A stretch of DNA of 64,000 nucleotides from Palsa-506 sp963755815 (GTDB lineage: Bacteria > Actinomycetota > Actinomycetes > Streptosporangiales > Streptosporangiaceae). Of this stretch, positions 1-7,245 are shown piece by piece (the first letter of the stretch is position 1; each line of letters begins with the position of its first letter). Location of the stretch: contig CAVWLF010000016.1 of the NCBI GenBank assembly GCA_963755815.1, positions 1 through 64,000 on the forward strand, given 5' to 3'. Below the pieces are notes generated by a model. The model saw only the letters and a list, made by a program, of their open reading frames with translations. It was not told the origin of the DNA and searched no databases. The translations under genes were made by a program, and so were the position numbers.

Positions 1-2
1 GT

Positions 3-20
3 CTGGCCCGCGGGGGCCGG
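3..20 (-). terminator. Possible hairpin terminator after yceI
   Basis: GGCCC (5-9) pairs with GGGCC (14-18) around a 4-base loop, with an extra C-G pair outside. It lies 15 bases past the yceI stop. It has no U-tract, as is common in high-GC actinobacteria, so it is only a candidate. Confidence 0.3.
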
Positions 21-34
21 GTCTTGCTGGGCGA

Positions 35-610
35 TCAGGCCTCGGGGGCGGCCTCGAGAACGGCCTCGATCTCAAGGCTCAGGCTGATCTTGTCGGCCAC
101 CACGGCGCCGCCGTTGGCCATCGGGGCGTTGAAGCTGACGTTGAACTCGCTCCGGCTGAGCTCGCCGGTGGCGGTGAACCCGGCGCGGGTCCCGCCGAAG
201 GGATCCGGGCCGAAGCCGTTCAGCTCCAGGGTCAGCGGCACGCTCTTGGTGACGCCCTTGAGCGTCAGCTCGCCGTCGATCACGTAGTCGCCGCCATGCT
301 GGCGGATGCCGGTCGAGCGGTAGGTCATCGTCGGGTAGGTCTCGACCTCGAAGAAGTCGGCCGACCGGATGTGCTGGTCACGCTGCTCGCTGCCGGTGAT
401 GATCGAGGCCAGGTCGATCTCGGCGGTCACCGAGGAGTCCAGCGGGTTCTCGCCGGTCACGAGCGTGCCGGAGAAGGTCGCGAACCTGCCGCGGACCTTG
501 CTGACCATCATGTGGCGGACCGAGAAGCCAACCTCGGAGTGCACCGGGTCGATGGTCCAGGTGCCGGCGACGTAGCCGGGGATGCTCGTCTGGGTAGTCG
601 CTGCGGTCAT
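35..610 (-). CDS. YceI family protein
   Basis: The 191-aa product has the YceI lipocalin-like fold, a beta barrel that binds long isoprenoid or other apolar ligands. The family signature is clear at the N-terminus (GTWTIDPVHSEVGFSVRH, residues 16-33), followed by the VRGRF and FSGTL strands, and the length is normal. No signal peptide is visible, so this copy is probably cytoplasmic, unlike the secreted E. coli protein. The ATG at 610 follows GGGAG with a 6-base gap. It is transcribed divergently from a MarR regulator across a short intergenic region holding a MarR-like palindrome, so the neighbour probably controls it. The ligand is unknown. Confidence 0.9.
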   Translation of the reverse strand: MTAATTQTSIPGYVAGTWTIDPVHSEVGFSVRHMMVSKVRGRFATFSGTLVTGENPLDSSVTAEIDLASIITGSEQRDQHIRSADFFEVETYPTMTYRSTGIRQHGGDYVIDGELTLKGVTKSVPLTLELNGFGPDPFGGTRAGFTATGELSRSEFNVSFNAPMANGGAVVADKISLSLEIEAVLEAAPEA

Positions 611-641
611 GGAGTGCTCCCGATTGCTAGTAGCTAGGTTG

Positions 642-659
642 TTGTTGAATACTCAACTA
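642..659. promoter_or_regulatory. Putative MarR operator between yceI and marR
   Basis: GTTGA (644-648) and TCAAC (653-657) form an inverted repeat around ATAC, giving the TTGAATACTCAA-type core common for MarR regulators. It sits in the AT-rich divergent promoter region. A related half site (CTCAAC, about 689-694) lies closer to the marR start, which is compatible with autoregulation. Confidence 0.5.
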
Positions 660-715
660 ATATCACGTCCCCGGCATCTTGTCAAACGCTCAACCACTTC
701 GGGTATCCTGGCATC

Positions 716-1270
716 GTGAGCGAATCAGAGACCCGGTGGCTGACGCCCGCCGAGCAGCAGGCATGGCGCGAGTTCGTGACTGCCTGCACGACCTTGCTCA
801 GCTCGGTCGAAGGGCAGCTGCAGCAATGCTCCGGCATCCCGCACGGCTACTACGAGATCCTGGTGCGGCTGTCCGAGGCACCCGGCCGGGCACTGCGGAT
901 GAGCCAGCTCGCCGAGGCATCCACCTCCAGCAAGAGCCGCCTGTCGCACGCCGTCGCGCGGCTGGAGGAACGCGGCTGGATTCGCCGCACGGACTGCCCC
1001 ACCGACCGCCGCGGCCAGGTGGCGCAGCTCACCGACGAGGGATTCGCCGCGCTGGCCGCCGCCGCCCCGGGGCACGTCGAGCAGGTCCGGCGAGCGCTGA
1101 TCGACGTCATCACCCCCGAGCAGCTCGGGCAGTTGCGGGAGATCAGCGCGGCCATCATCGCGGCGGCCGATGAGCCCCGCGGCCCGGCAGTCGCTATCCT
1201 GGACGCTAACGCGCTGACGGAGACGAGTAGCCCGGGATCACGCGAGCCGGAGAGAGCCGCCACCAGCTGA
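716..1270 (+). CDS. MarR family transcriptional regulator
   Basis: This 184-aa winged-helix regulator starts at GTG 716. The recognition helix and wing lie at about residues 60-105 (RMSQLAEASTSSKSRLSHAV, then RRTDCPTDRRGQVAQLTDEG). The DR-containing wing is the MarR hallmark. The protein is somewhat longer than the usual 140-160 aa because of a polar C-terminal tail after about residue 150. It is divergent from yceI and probably represses yceI and itself through the palindrome between them. Its effector cannot be told from sequence. The T-box leader of the next gene begins about 40 bases after its stop. Confidence 0.88.
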   Translation: MSESETRWLTPAEQQAWREFVTACTTLLSSVEGQLQQCSGIPHGYYEILVRLSEAPGRALRMSQLAEASTSSKSRLSHAVARLEERGWIRRTDCPTDRRGQVAQLTDEGFAALAAAAPGHVEQVRRALIDVITPEQLGQLREISAAIIAAADEPRGPAVAILDANALTETSSPGSREPERAATS

Positions 1271-1307
1271 GAAGGCGGCCTCGCGGGCCTGCCGCGAAGA
1301 CCCTCCT

Positions 1308-1489
1308 GAGTGCGGGGAGAAACGGGGCCGCCGTGCGCGGCCGCTAATGCCCCGCCGGCCTGCCCCCGTGACCGGGCTGGAACGAGGCCGCAGCCGGCCG
1401 GCAACGGACGGCGGCGGCGAAAGTGCGGTGGCACCGCGAGTTCCCTTCTCGCCCGCACTCCCAAGGGGTCGCGCGACTCCCGAGGAGTG
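1308..1489 (+). promoter_or_regulatory. T-box riboswitch (translational type) upstream of aspS
   Basis: The near-invariant T-box core GGTGGCACCGCG lies at 1427-1438. GTGCGG (1423-1428) pairs with CCGCAC (1453-1458). The 7-nt bulge TGGCACC is 1429-1435. GCGAG (1436-1440) pairs with CTCGC (1448-1452). Together these form a textbook antisequestrator. The competing helix CACTCC (1456-1461) with GGAGTG (1484-1489) buries the aspS Shine-Dalgarno (GAGGAG, 1482-1487), and the two structures share bases 1456-1458. An inner hairpin (1465-1480) supports the sequestrator. Stem I candidate: GCGGGG (1312-1317) with CCCCGC (1350-1355), upper stem 1326-1331 with 1337-1342, and an internal loop carrying AAT (1346-1348), an Asn codon, as possible specifier. 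The variable bulge base C matches a G73 discriminator, as in tRNA-Asn and tRNA-Asp. Confidence 0.85.
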
Positions 1490-1492
1490 GTG

Positions 1493-2797
1493 ATGATCTC
1501 CCGAACGCTCGCTGCCGACCTGCCCGCCCAGGCCGGCCAGCACGTAAAGATCGCCGGCTGGCTGCATCGCAAGCGCCAGCTCAAGTCGATGACCTTCCTG
1601 ATCGTCCGGGACCGCTCCGGTCTCGTGCAGGCGGTGCTGACCGACCCGGCCGTGATCGAGGTCGCGGCCGCGCTGCCGGAAGAGACCGTGATCCAGATCG
1701 AGGGGATGGTCACCGCCAGCCCGCAGGCGCCCGGCGGGGCCGAGCTCACCGAGCCGGTGATCACGCCGCTGTCCGGTCCCGCCGCGGCGCCGCCATTCGA
1801 CCTGTACCGCCCGGCGGTCACCGCGTCGCTGCCCGCGATCCTCGACGGCGCGCCGGCCACGCTGCGGCATCCCCGGCTGCGGGCCCCGTTCGAGATCTCG
1901 GCGGCCAGCGCGGCCGGCTTCCGCGCCGCGCTCGGCGACCTCGGGTTCACCGAGATCTTCACGCCCAAGATCGTGCCATCGGCGACCGAGTCGGGCGCCA
2001 ACGTGTTCGGCCTCGACTACTTCGGGACGCCGGCCTACCTGGCCCAGTCGCCGCAGTTCTACAAGCAGGCGCTGGTCGGCGTCTTCGAGCGGGTCTTCGA
2101 GGTCGGGCCGGTGTTCCGGGCCGAGCCGCACGACACCGCCCGGCACCTGGCCCAGTACACCAGCCTGGACGCTGAGTTTGGCTTCATCACCGGCTACCAG
2201 GACGTAATGGCAGTACTGCGGGACACGATCGCCGGCATGGTGGCGGCAGTGCGGGATCGTGCTCGTTCGGCAGTGGATCTTCTTGACCTGAATTTGCCCT
2301 CGGTACCCGGGCAGATTCCGGAGATTCACTTCGCCGACGCGCAGGAACTGCTGGCCCGTAACACCGGGCAGGACCCGCGCGGCGAGCCGGACCTGGCGCC
2401 GGCGCACGAGCGGTGGCTGTCGGAGTGGGCGGTGCGCGAGTACGGCTGCGAGTTCCTGTTCGTCACCGGCTACCCGATGGCGAAGCGGCCGTTCTACACT
2501 CACCCCGACCCGGCCCGGCCGGGCTACTCAAACAGCTTCGACCTGCTGTTCCGCGGCCTGGAGCTGGTCACCGGCGGCCAGCGGCTGCACCGGCACGCCG
2601 ACTACCTGGCCGCGCTGGCGGAGCGGGGCGAGGACCCGGCGCCGTACGCCGCTTACCTGCAGGTCTTCGCGCACGGGATGCCGCCGCACGGGGGGTTCGC
2701 GATCGGGCTGGAGCGCTGGACGGCGCGGCTGACCGGCGCCGCCAACGTCCGGTCGGTCACCTTGTTCCCGCGTGACCTGCACCGTCTCAGCCCCTGA
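1493..2797 (+). CDS. aspS: Aspartyl-tRNA synthetase, archaeal type (probably non-discriminating)
   Basis: This 434-aa class IIb enzyme charges tRNA with aspartate. An N-terminal OB-fold (residues 16-105) binds the anticodon. The class II core follows, with motif 2 (VFRAEPHDTARH) and motif 3 (GFAIGLERW near the C-terminus). It lacks the large insertion domain of bacterial AspRS, so it is the archaeal/AspS2 form. His25 in GWLH sits where non-discriminating archaeal-type enzymes tend to have His and Asn-excluding ones Trp, suggesting that it also makes Asp-tRNA(Asn) for GatCAB. ATG 1493 is chosen because GAGGAG ends 5 bases before it; GTG 1490 is the alternative. The longer upstream frame to 1310 overlaps the T-box and is not coding. 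Confidence 0.88.
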   Translation: MISRTLAADLPAQAGQHVKIAGWLHRKRQLKSMTFLIVRDRSGLVQAVLTDPAVIEVAAALPEETVIQIEGMVTASPQAPGGAELTEPVITPLSGPAAAPPFDLYRPAVTASLPAILDGAPATLRHPRLRAPFEISAASAAGFRAALGDLGFTEIFTPKIVPSATESGANVFGLDYFGTPAYLAQSPQFYKQALVGVFERVFEVGPVFRAEPHDTARHLAQYTSLDAEFGFITGYQDVMAVLRDTIAGMVAAVRDRARSAVDLLDLNLPSVPGQIPEIHFADAQELLARNTGQDPRGEPDLAPAHERWLSEWAVREYGCEFLFVTGYPMAKRPFYTHPDPARPGYSNSFDLLFRGLELVTGGQRLHRHADYLAALAERGEDPAPYAAYLQVFAHGMPPHGGFAIGLERWTARLTGAANVRSVTLFPRDLHRLSP

Positions 2798-2848
2798 CGG
2801 CCCGGCAGCGATCCCGGAGGCGTGGGGGGCTGGTTATACCGGCGGGTC

Positions 2849-2870
2849 CTCGGCCGGTAGCCCGGCCGGG
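2849..2870. terminator. Bidirectional hairpin between convergent genes
   Basis: CGGCCGG (2851-2857) and CCGGCCG (2862-2868) form a perfect 7-bp stem with a TAGC loop, extendable by two pairs. It lies between the aspS stop and the converging oxidoreductase stop, where a shared terminator is expected. Confidence 0.5.
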
Positions 2871-2880
2871 TGCTGCGCGG

Positions 2881-3522
2881 TCAGTGGGCGACGGTGATGC
2901 GGCGGCGGACCGGGCCGCCGCTTTCCAGCACGTCCGCGATCGCGATCGCGTAGTCGGGGATGGTGATCCGGCTGTTCCCGGCCGCGTCGGTCAGCACCTG
3001 GTCGCCACCGGTGCGGTACTGGCCGGTGCGCTCGCCCGGCTCGATCAGCGCCGCCGGGCTGACGAAGGTCCAGTCCAGGTCATCGGCCGCCCGGTAGACC
3101 TCGTCCAGCGCCTTCGCGTGCGCCAGCGCGGTCGGCTTCCACGCGGCGGGAAAGTCCGGCGTGTCGACCAGCCGCTGGCCGGGAGCGACCTCCAGGCTGC
3201 CGGCCCCGCCGACCACCACCAGACGGCGCGTGCCGGCCATCCGCAGTCCCTCGACCAGGCCCCGGGCCGCGCCGACCAGGTTCTCCTCGTCGTTCTCGCG
3301 GCCGCGCCGCGGGCCGACCGCCGAGACCACGGCGTCGACGCCCTGGGCCAGGACCGAAACGGCCGCCGGGTCGGCCGCGTCCCCCTGGATGACCTGAACA
3401 TCCAGGCCCTCAATCGGAGTGCCGGTCCGCGTGACCGCGACGACGGAGTGCCCGCGCCGCAGCAGTTCCGCGGTGATCTCCTGGCCGATGGCGCCAGCCG
3501 CGCCGAATACGAGAATCTGCAT
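2881..3522 (-). CDS. NAD(P)H-binding protein, atypical SDR/NmrA-like
   Basis: The 213-aa protein has a Rossmann fold with the dinucleotide motif GAAGAIG at residues 7-13 right after the first strand (MQILVF). The rest resembles the NAD(P)-binding/NmrA-like family (VVVGGAGSL, then SPAALIEPGERTGQYR near the end). It lacks the YxxxK motif of classical SDRs, so the role may be redox-dependent regulation or an uncharacterised reductase. The start is ATG 3522. Upstream sequence in the same frame is out-of-frame remnant of the NlpC/P60 pseudogene and was excluded. It converges with aspS. Confidence 0.8.
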   Translation of the reverse strand: MQILVFGAAGAIGQEITAELLRRGHSVVAVTRTGTPIEGLDVQVIQGDAADPAAVSVLAQGVDAVVSAVGPRRGRENDEENLVGAARGLVEGLRMAGTRRLVVVGGAGSLEVAPGQRLVDTPDFPAAWKPTALAHAKALDEVYRAADDLDWTFVSPAALIEPGERTGQYRTGGDQVLTDAAGNSRITIPDYAIAIADVLESGGPVRRRITVAH

Positions 3523-3572
3523 GCCCGCTACCCCACCACGGCCGGCCCGGCGGCGGCACGGCGCCCCCGGCA

Positions 3573-3850
3573 TCAGACCGCGGCGATGATGCGCCGGCAG
3601 GTCAGCCTTTCGCCGGCCGGGCCGAAGCCGTCGATGGGCGTGACCGTGGTCCCGTAATGCTTGTCCAGGGCCGAGAGCAGGTAGGTGGGATCCAGGGCGA
3701 TGCCGAGGATGTTGTTCACGCACCCGGAGCAGTCCCAGCCGGTGGACTAGGAGAAGCCGCCGAAGAGATACGGGGCTCCGATCACGGTCAGCGCATAGCT
3801 GGAGACGGCACTGTTGATGGTCACCCCGGGGTAACAAAACTCGGAATTCG
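3573..3850 (-). pseudogene. Decayed NlpC/P60-type peptidase fragment
   Basis: Translating the minus strand in the frame ending at TGA 3573-3575 gives a broken NlpC/P60 domain. SSYALTVIGAPYLFGG is followed by an in-frame TAG (3747-3749), then TGWDCSGCVNNILGIAL. The catalytic-Cys context (WDCSG) of this cell-wall endopeptidase family is recognisable, but no start codon, signal sequence or downstream His region is visible. Beyond 3850 the frame looks random. It is a relic lying between two intact oxidoreductase genes. Confidence 0.6.
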
Positions 3851-3904
3851 ACCCAGGCTCGGCCGGCCTGCGGCAAAGGTGCCGCGAAGTGAGCCATGCC
3901 TGGC

Positions 3905-4876
3905 CTACTCCAGCTCGATCAGTACCTTGCCGGGCGTCCCGGCCTCGACCGCCTGCTGCGCCGCGACGATGTCATCCAGCGCAAACCGGGTCACCGGCAG
4001 CCCGGTCAGCTTGCCGTCGGCCAGCGCCGTGGTGATGTCACGGGCGGCCCGGCCGAGAGCTTCCGCCGGGACGCCGTACAGCAGCACGAACCTGAGTATC
4101 ACGTTGGCCGTCATGCAGGCCCGGACGGGCAGCACGGGATCGGCGGGCTCCGCCGCGTAAGTGACAATGTGCGCATGCGGGCCGGTGACGGCCAGGTCGA
4201 GCTGGAGGTTGGCGCCGAGCGCGACCTCGATGACGCGGTCGATCCGCGGCGCGAGCGCGCGGATCTGGGCCGCCGCATCGGCGTCGGTGTAGTTGACCAC
4301 GTAGTCGGCGCCGGCCCGGGCGGCGAGCTCGGCCTTCTGCGGGCCGCTGACCGTGGTGATCACCTTGGCGCCCGCGTGCTTGGCCAGCTCGATGGCAAAA
4401 TGGCCGACCGCGCCGGCACCGCCCGCGACCAGGACCGTCTTGCCGTCCAGCGGGCCGTCGGCGAACAGGCAGTAGTGCGCGGTCATGGCGGGCACGCCCA
4501 GGCTGGCGCCGAGCTCGGGCGAGATGCCGTCGGGCAGCCGGACGGCCTGCCGCTGCGGTACCACGGTCCACTGCGCGGCGGTCCCCCAGCGCCGACCGGC
4601 CGCGGCGAGCCAGAGCCACACGCGCTCGCCGCGACGGCCCGGGTCAACGCCCTCGCCGACCTCGTCGATCACGCCCGCGCCGTCATGATGCGGGATCTGG
4701 AATCCGTCGATCGGACGGGGCGTCGCGCCGGCCCGGGACTTCCAGTCGGTCGGGTTGATGCCGGATACCGCTACCCTGACCCGGACCTCGCCCGGGCCGG
4801 GCTCCGGCGGCTCGATCTCCTGGACTTTCAGCACCTCGTCAGCCGGGCCGTAGCGGTCGTAGCGCGCGGCTCTCAT
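3905..4876 (-). CDS. Zinc-independent medium-chain dehydrogenase, quinone oxidoreductase-like
   Basis: The 323-aa protein has the GroES-like N-terminal half (PGPGEVRVRVAVSGINPTDW, residues 26-45) and a Rossmann half with AGGAGAVG near residue 152. The zinc ligands of alcohol dehydrogenases are absent, which places it with NADPH:quinone reductase/zeta-crystallin-like MDRs. It probably reduces a quinone or enone with NADPH in the cytoplasm. ATG 4876 has GGAGG 7 bases upstream. Its 5' region consists of three 18-bp direct repeats that each carry a GGAG-like core. It is divergent from the secreted protease. Confidence 0.87.
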   Translation of the reverse strand: MRAARYDRYGPADEVLKVQEIEPPEPGPGEVRVRVAVSGINPTDWKSRAGATPRPIDGFQIPHHDGAGVIDEVGEGVDPGRRGERVWLWLAAAGRRWGTAAQWTVVPQRQAVRLPDGISPELGASLGVPAMTAHYCLFADGPLDGKTVLVAGGAGAVGHFAIELAKHAGAKVITTVSGPQKAELAARAGADYVVNYTDADAAAQIRALAPRIDRVIEVALGANLQLDLAVTGPHAHIVTYAAEPADPVLPVRACMTANVILRFVLLYGVPAEALGRAARDITTALADGKLTGLPVTRFALDDIVAAQQAVEAGTPGKVLIELE

Positions 4877-4884
4877 GGTCTCGC

Positions 4885-4938
4885 CTCCGTGCAGTTCGAT
4901 AGCTCCGTGCAGTTCGATAGCTCGGCGCCGTTCGATGG
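4885..4938. repeat. Three 18-bp tandem repeats in the MDR gene leader
   Basis: Two identical units (4885-4902 and 4903-4920, containing GTGCAGTTCGATAG) are followed by a diverged third (4921-4938). They end 8 bases before the MDR start codon, and the first unit contains its Shine-Dalgarno. Read on the minus strand, each unit carries TATCGAAC or a close variant. They may be operator copies or slippage products. Confidence 0.7.
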
Positions 4939-5151
4939 CCGGTCGCCCAGGCGATCATCTCACCGACCCGCTGCTGCACCGGCCGCTATCAGGGCGGCCC
5001 GCGCGGAGTCCGGCAGGCCGGAACTTCCGGAGCGCGGAATTCCCCCGGCTCGGAGCTATAGATCCTTAAGTCTTTCGAAAGGCACGGTCATATATATAAA
5101 AGGTAACGTATAAACCACCATCGTTAAGATCACCGGGCCAGGGGGAGGCGC

Positions 5152-6027
5152 ATGCGCTGCATCGCGCGGATGCGCGACCCGGCCCGGAAGCGCGGCGAAG
5201 ACCGGCCGGCCATCGGCGGAACAGCCCGCGCGGCCATCGGGCGGGCCGCGACGGCGCGCGTCATGACCGTCCTCGTGGTCGCCGTGTTCCTGATCACGCC
5301 GGCCGGGCATGGCACCGACCGGCTCGCCGCCCGGCTGGCGGCCGACCTGCGGATCGCGCCGCGGCACGCGGTGGCCGCGGGCCGGAGCAGGTCGTTCGAC
5401 GGGACGCCGGCCGTGGGCGCGCTGTTTACCCTCTCCCGCGGTCACCTCGGCCGTCATTTCTGCACCGCGAGCGTGGTGCACAGCCGTCGCGGTGACCTGC
5501 TCCTCACCGCCGCGCACTGCATGACCGGAGTGCGGGTCGGCCATCCGGGTGACATCGTCTTCGTGCCGGCCTTCCACGACGGCAAGTCGCCGTACGGTGC
5601 CTGGCGGATCGTGGCGGTCTTCGTCGACCGGGCCTGGCGGTCGCGGCACGATCCCGACAATGACGTGGCCTTCCTGCGGGCTCACAGCCGGATCGAGAAG
5701 ACCACCGGCGCCGAGTTGCTGGGCATCGGCCTGCCGCCGCAGCCGGTCCGGGTCATCGGCTACCCGGACGGCGCGGGCCGGCCGATCACCTGCGCGGCGC
5801 CCGCGCGGGCCTTCGGCGCCCGCCAGCTGGAGTTCGACTGCAACGGATACCGGGACGGAACAAGCGGCTCGCCGTTCCTGGCCCACGTCAGCCAGGCCAC
5901 CGGCCGGGGAACCGTGATCGGCGTGATCGGCGGCTACCAGAAGGGCGGTAACACGGCCGGCATCTCGTACGCGAGCCGGTTCCGGGCCAGTGTGGCGGCC
6001 TTGTACAAGACCGCCTCAGGCGGCTGA
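5152..6027 (+). CDS. Secreted trypsin-like serine protease
   Basis: The 291-aa chymotrypsin-fold (S1) protease has the full triad: His122 in TAAHC, Asp171 in DNDVAFL and Ser240 in GTSGSP. Cys104/Cys123 and Cys214/Cys230 are placed for the two usual disulfides. A basic N-terminus and hydrophobic stretch (about residues 36-50, VMTVLVVAVFLITP) indicate Sec export. A short propeptide-like region precedes the domain at about residue 86. ATG 5152 has GGGGGAGG just upstream. The gene follows an unusually AT-rich stretch (5065-5125, with TATATATAAAAG) that probably holds its promoter. Its end overlaps the converging aldo/keto reductase by 12 bases. Substrate unknown. Confidence 0.88.
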   Translation: MRCIARMRDPARKRGEDRPAIGGTARAAIGRAATARVMTVLVVAVFLITPAGHGTDRLAARLAADLRIAPRHAVAAGRSRSFDGTPAVGALFTLSRGHLGRHFCTASVVHSRRGDLLLTAAHCMTGVRVGHPGDIVFVPAFHDGKSPYGAWRIVAVFVDRAWRSRHDPDNDVAFLRAHSRIEKTTGAELLGIGLPPQPVRVIGYPDGAGRPITCAAPARAFGARQLEFDCNGYRDGTSGSPFLAHVSQATGRGTVIGVIGGYQKGGNTAGISYASRFRASVAALYKTASGG

Positions 6028-6960
6028 CCGCGGCACGATCGCGTCGATATTGGCCAGGTCGGCCGCGGACGGGACCCAGTCGGCGGCCGACGCATTCGCC
6101 TTGACTTGCTCCGGTGACGTCGCGCCGGCGATCACTGACCCGCACCCGGGCTGGGCGGCCAGCGCGCCGATCGCCACCTCCAGGACCGTCACGCCGTGCT
6201 CCTGCGCCCACCCGGCCAGCGCCTCTACCCGGCCGAGCTTCTGCTCGGTCACGTACTCGGGCCGGGCGGCCAGCCGGGTCCCTTCCGCCGCCTGCTGACC
6301 CCGCCGGATCTTGCCGGTCAGCAGCCCGTTGGCGAGCGGGAAGTACGGCAGCACGCCGAGGCCGAAGTGCCGGGCGGCGGGCACCACTTCCGCCTCGGCT
6401 CCGCGCTCGAGCAGCGACCAGTGGTTCTGCGCCGAGATGAACGGGACGGTCCCCAGCTCGCGGGCCAGGACCGCGGCCTCGGCGACCTGCCAGCCGGAGA
6501 AGTTAGAGTGCCCGATGTAGCGGACCTTGCCCTCGGCGATGAGCTCGCCGAGAGCCGCCATGGTCTCGCCGATGGGCGTCGCCGGATCGGGCGTGTGCAG
6601 CTGGTAAAGGTCAATGTAGTCAGTCCGGAGCCGGCGCAGTGAGTGCTCGATCGCGCGCCGGATGTAGGCCCGGCCGCCCTTCGCGCCGGCGGCGGGCCCG
6701 TAGCCCATGTCAACGCCGCTGCCGAACTTAGTAGCCAGCACGACCTGGTCACGCCGGCCGGCCAGCACCTCGCCGAGGATCTCCTCGGACCGGCCGGTGC
6801 CGTACATGTCCGCGGTGTCGAGCAGGGTGATCCCGGCCTCGATCGCGGCGTCGATGACGCTGCGGGTCGCCTCGGTGTCCAGCCTGCGGCCGAAGTTGTT
6901 GCAGCCGAGTCCCGCCACGGACACGAGCAGCCCGGAATGGCCCAGTGGCCGGTAGCGCAT
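6016..6960 (-). CDS. Aldo/keto reductase
   Basis: The 314-aa TIM-barrel oxidoreductase carries the AKR tetrad: Asp48 and Tyr53 (LLDTADMYG), Lys78 (ATKFG) and His122 (LYQLHTPD). It has the C-terminal NADPH-binding loop (PGCGSVIAGATSPEQV). It belongs to the YhdN/AKR11-13-like general reductase group and reduces aldehydes or ketones with NADPH. The substrate cannot be inferred. It is transcribed away from the HTH/DUF397 pair, with a perfect 24-bp palindrome in the shared intergenic region, so it is a candidate target of a dimeric regulator. Confidence 0.9.
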   Translation of the reverse strand: MRYRPLGHSGLLVSVAGLGCNNFGRRLDTEATRSVIDAAIEAGITLLDTADMYGTGRSEEILGEVLAGRRDQVVLATKFGSGVDMGYGPAAGAKGGRAYIRRAIEHSLRRLRTDYIDLYQLHTPDPATPIGETMAALGELIAEGKVRYIGHSNFSGWQVAEAAVLARELGTVPFISAQNHWSLLERGAEAEVVPAARHFGLGVLPYFPLANGLLTGKIRRGQQAAEGTRLAARPEYVTEQKLGRVEALAGWAQEHGVTVLEVAIGALAAQPGCGSVIAGATSPEQVKANASAADWVPSAADLANIDAIVPRSAA

Positions 6961-7077
6961 AACCCCTGCTTTCGCCGAATGACGATCTGGCCGGACCTTG
7001 ATCGTACCGAGGCCCGCGGCCGCATCAGCCAGGCGGCCGAACGAAGATCACAAGAGGGTCGCAGGCAAGGGACTAGG

Positions 7078-7101
7078 ATGATATCGCATATGCGATATCA
7101 T
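7078..7101. promoter_or_regulatory. Perfect 24-bp palindrome, probable operator
   Basis: ATGATATCGCAT followed by its exact reverse complement spans 7078-7101 in the divergent region between the aldo/keto reductase and the HTH regulator. A second perfect palindrome, ACGCAATTGCGT, lies at 7133-7144. Such long AT-rich dyads in a GC-rich genome are typical binding sites for homodimeric repressors. The cognate protein is not obvious. Confidence 0.6.
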
Positions 7102-7245
7102 GAAGTAGGCAACAGGGTCTAACAAGTTCATTACGCAATTGCGTCAGAAACGGCGTTAAACGCACCGGTAGGCTCGGTTCGATCTGGGCCAGGCAGTGGC
7201 CTGGCGCGCTGGTTATTCGTGGGGGCTGAGGAGGTAGCGCACGCC

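Noticed and set aside
1310..1492. N-terminal extension of AspRS to 1310
   Set aside because: It is an arginine-rich translation of the T-box leader. The enzyme domain starts after the ATG at 1493, which has its own ribosome site.
5056..5886. Long minus-strand frame opposite the secreted protease
   Set aside because: It is an antisense shadow in GC-rich DNA. The plus-strand frame has the full catalytic triad and a signal segment.
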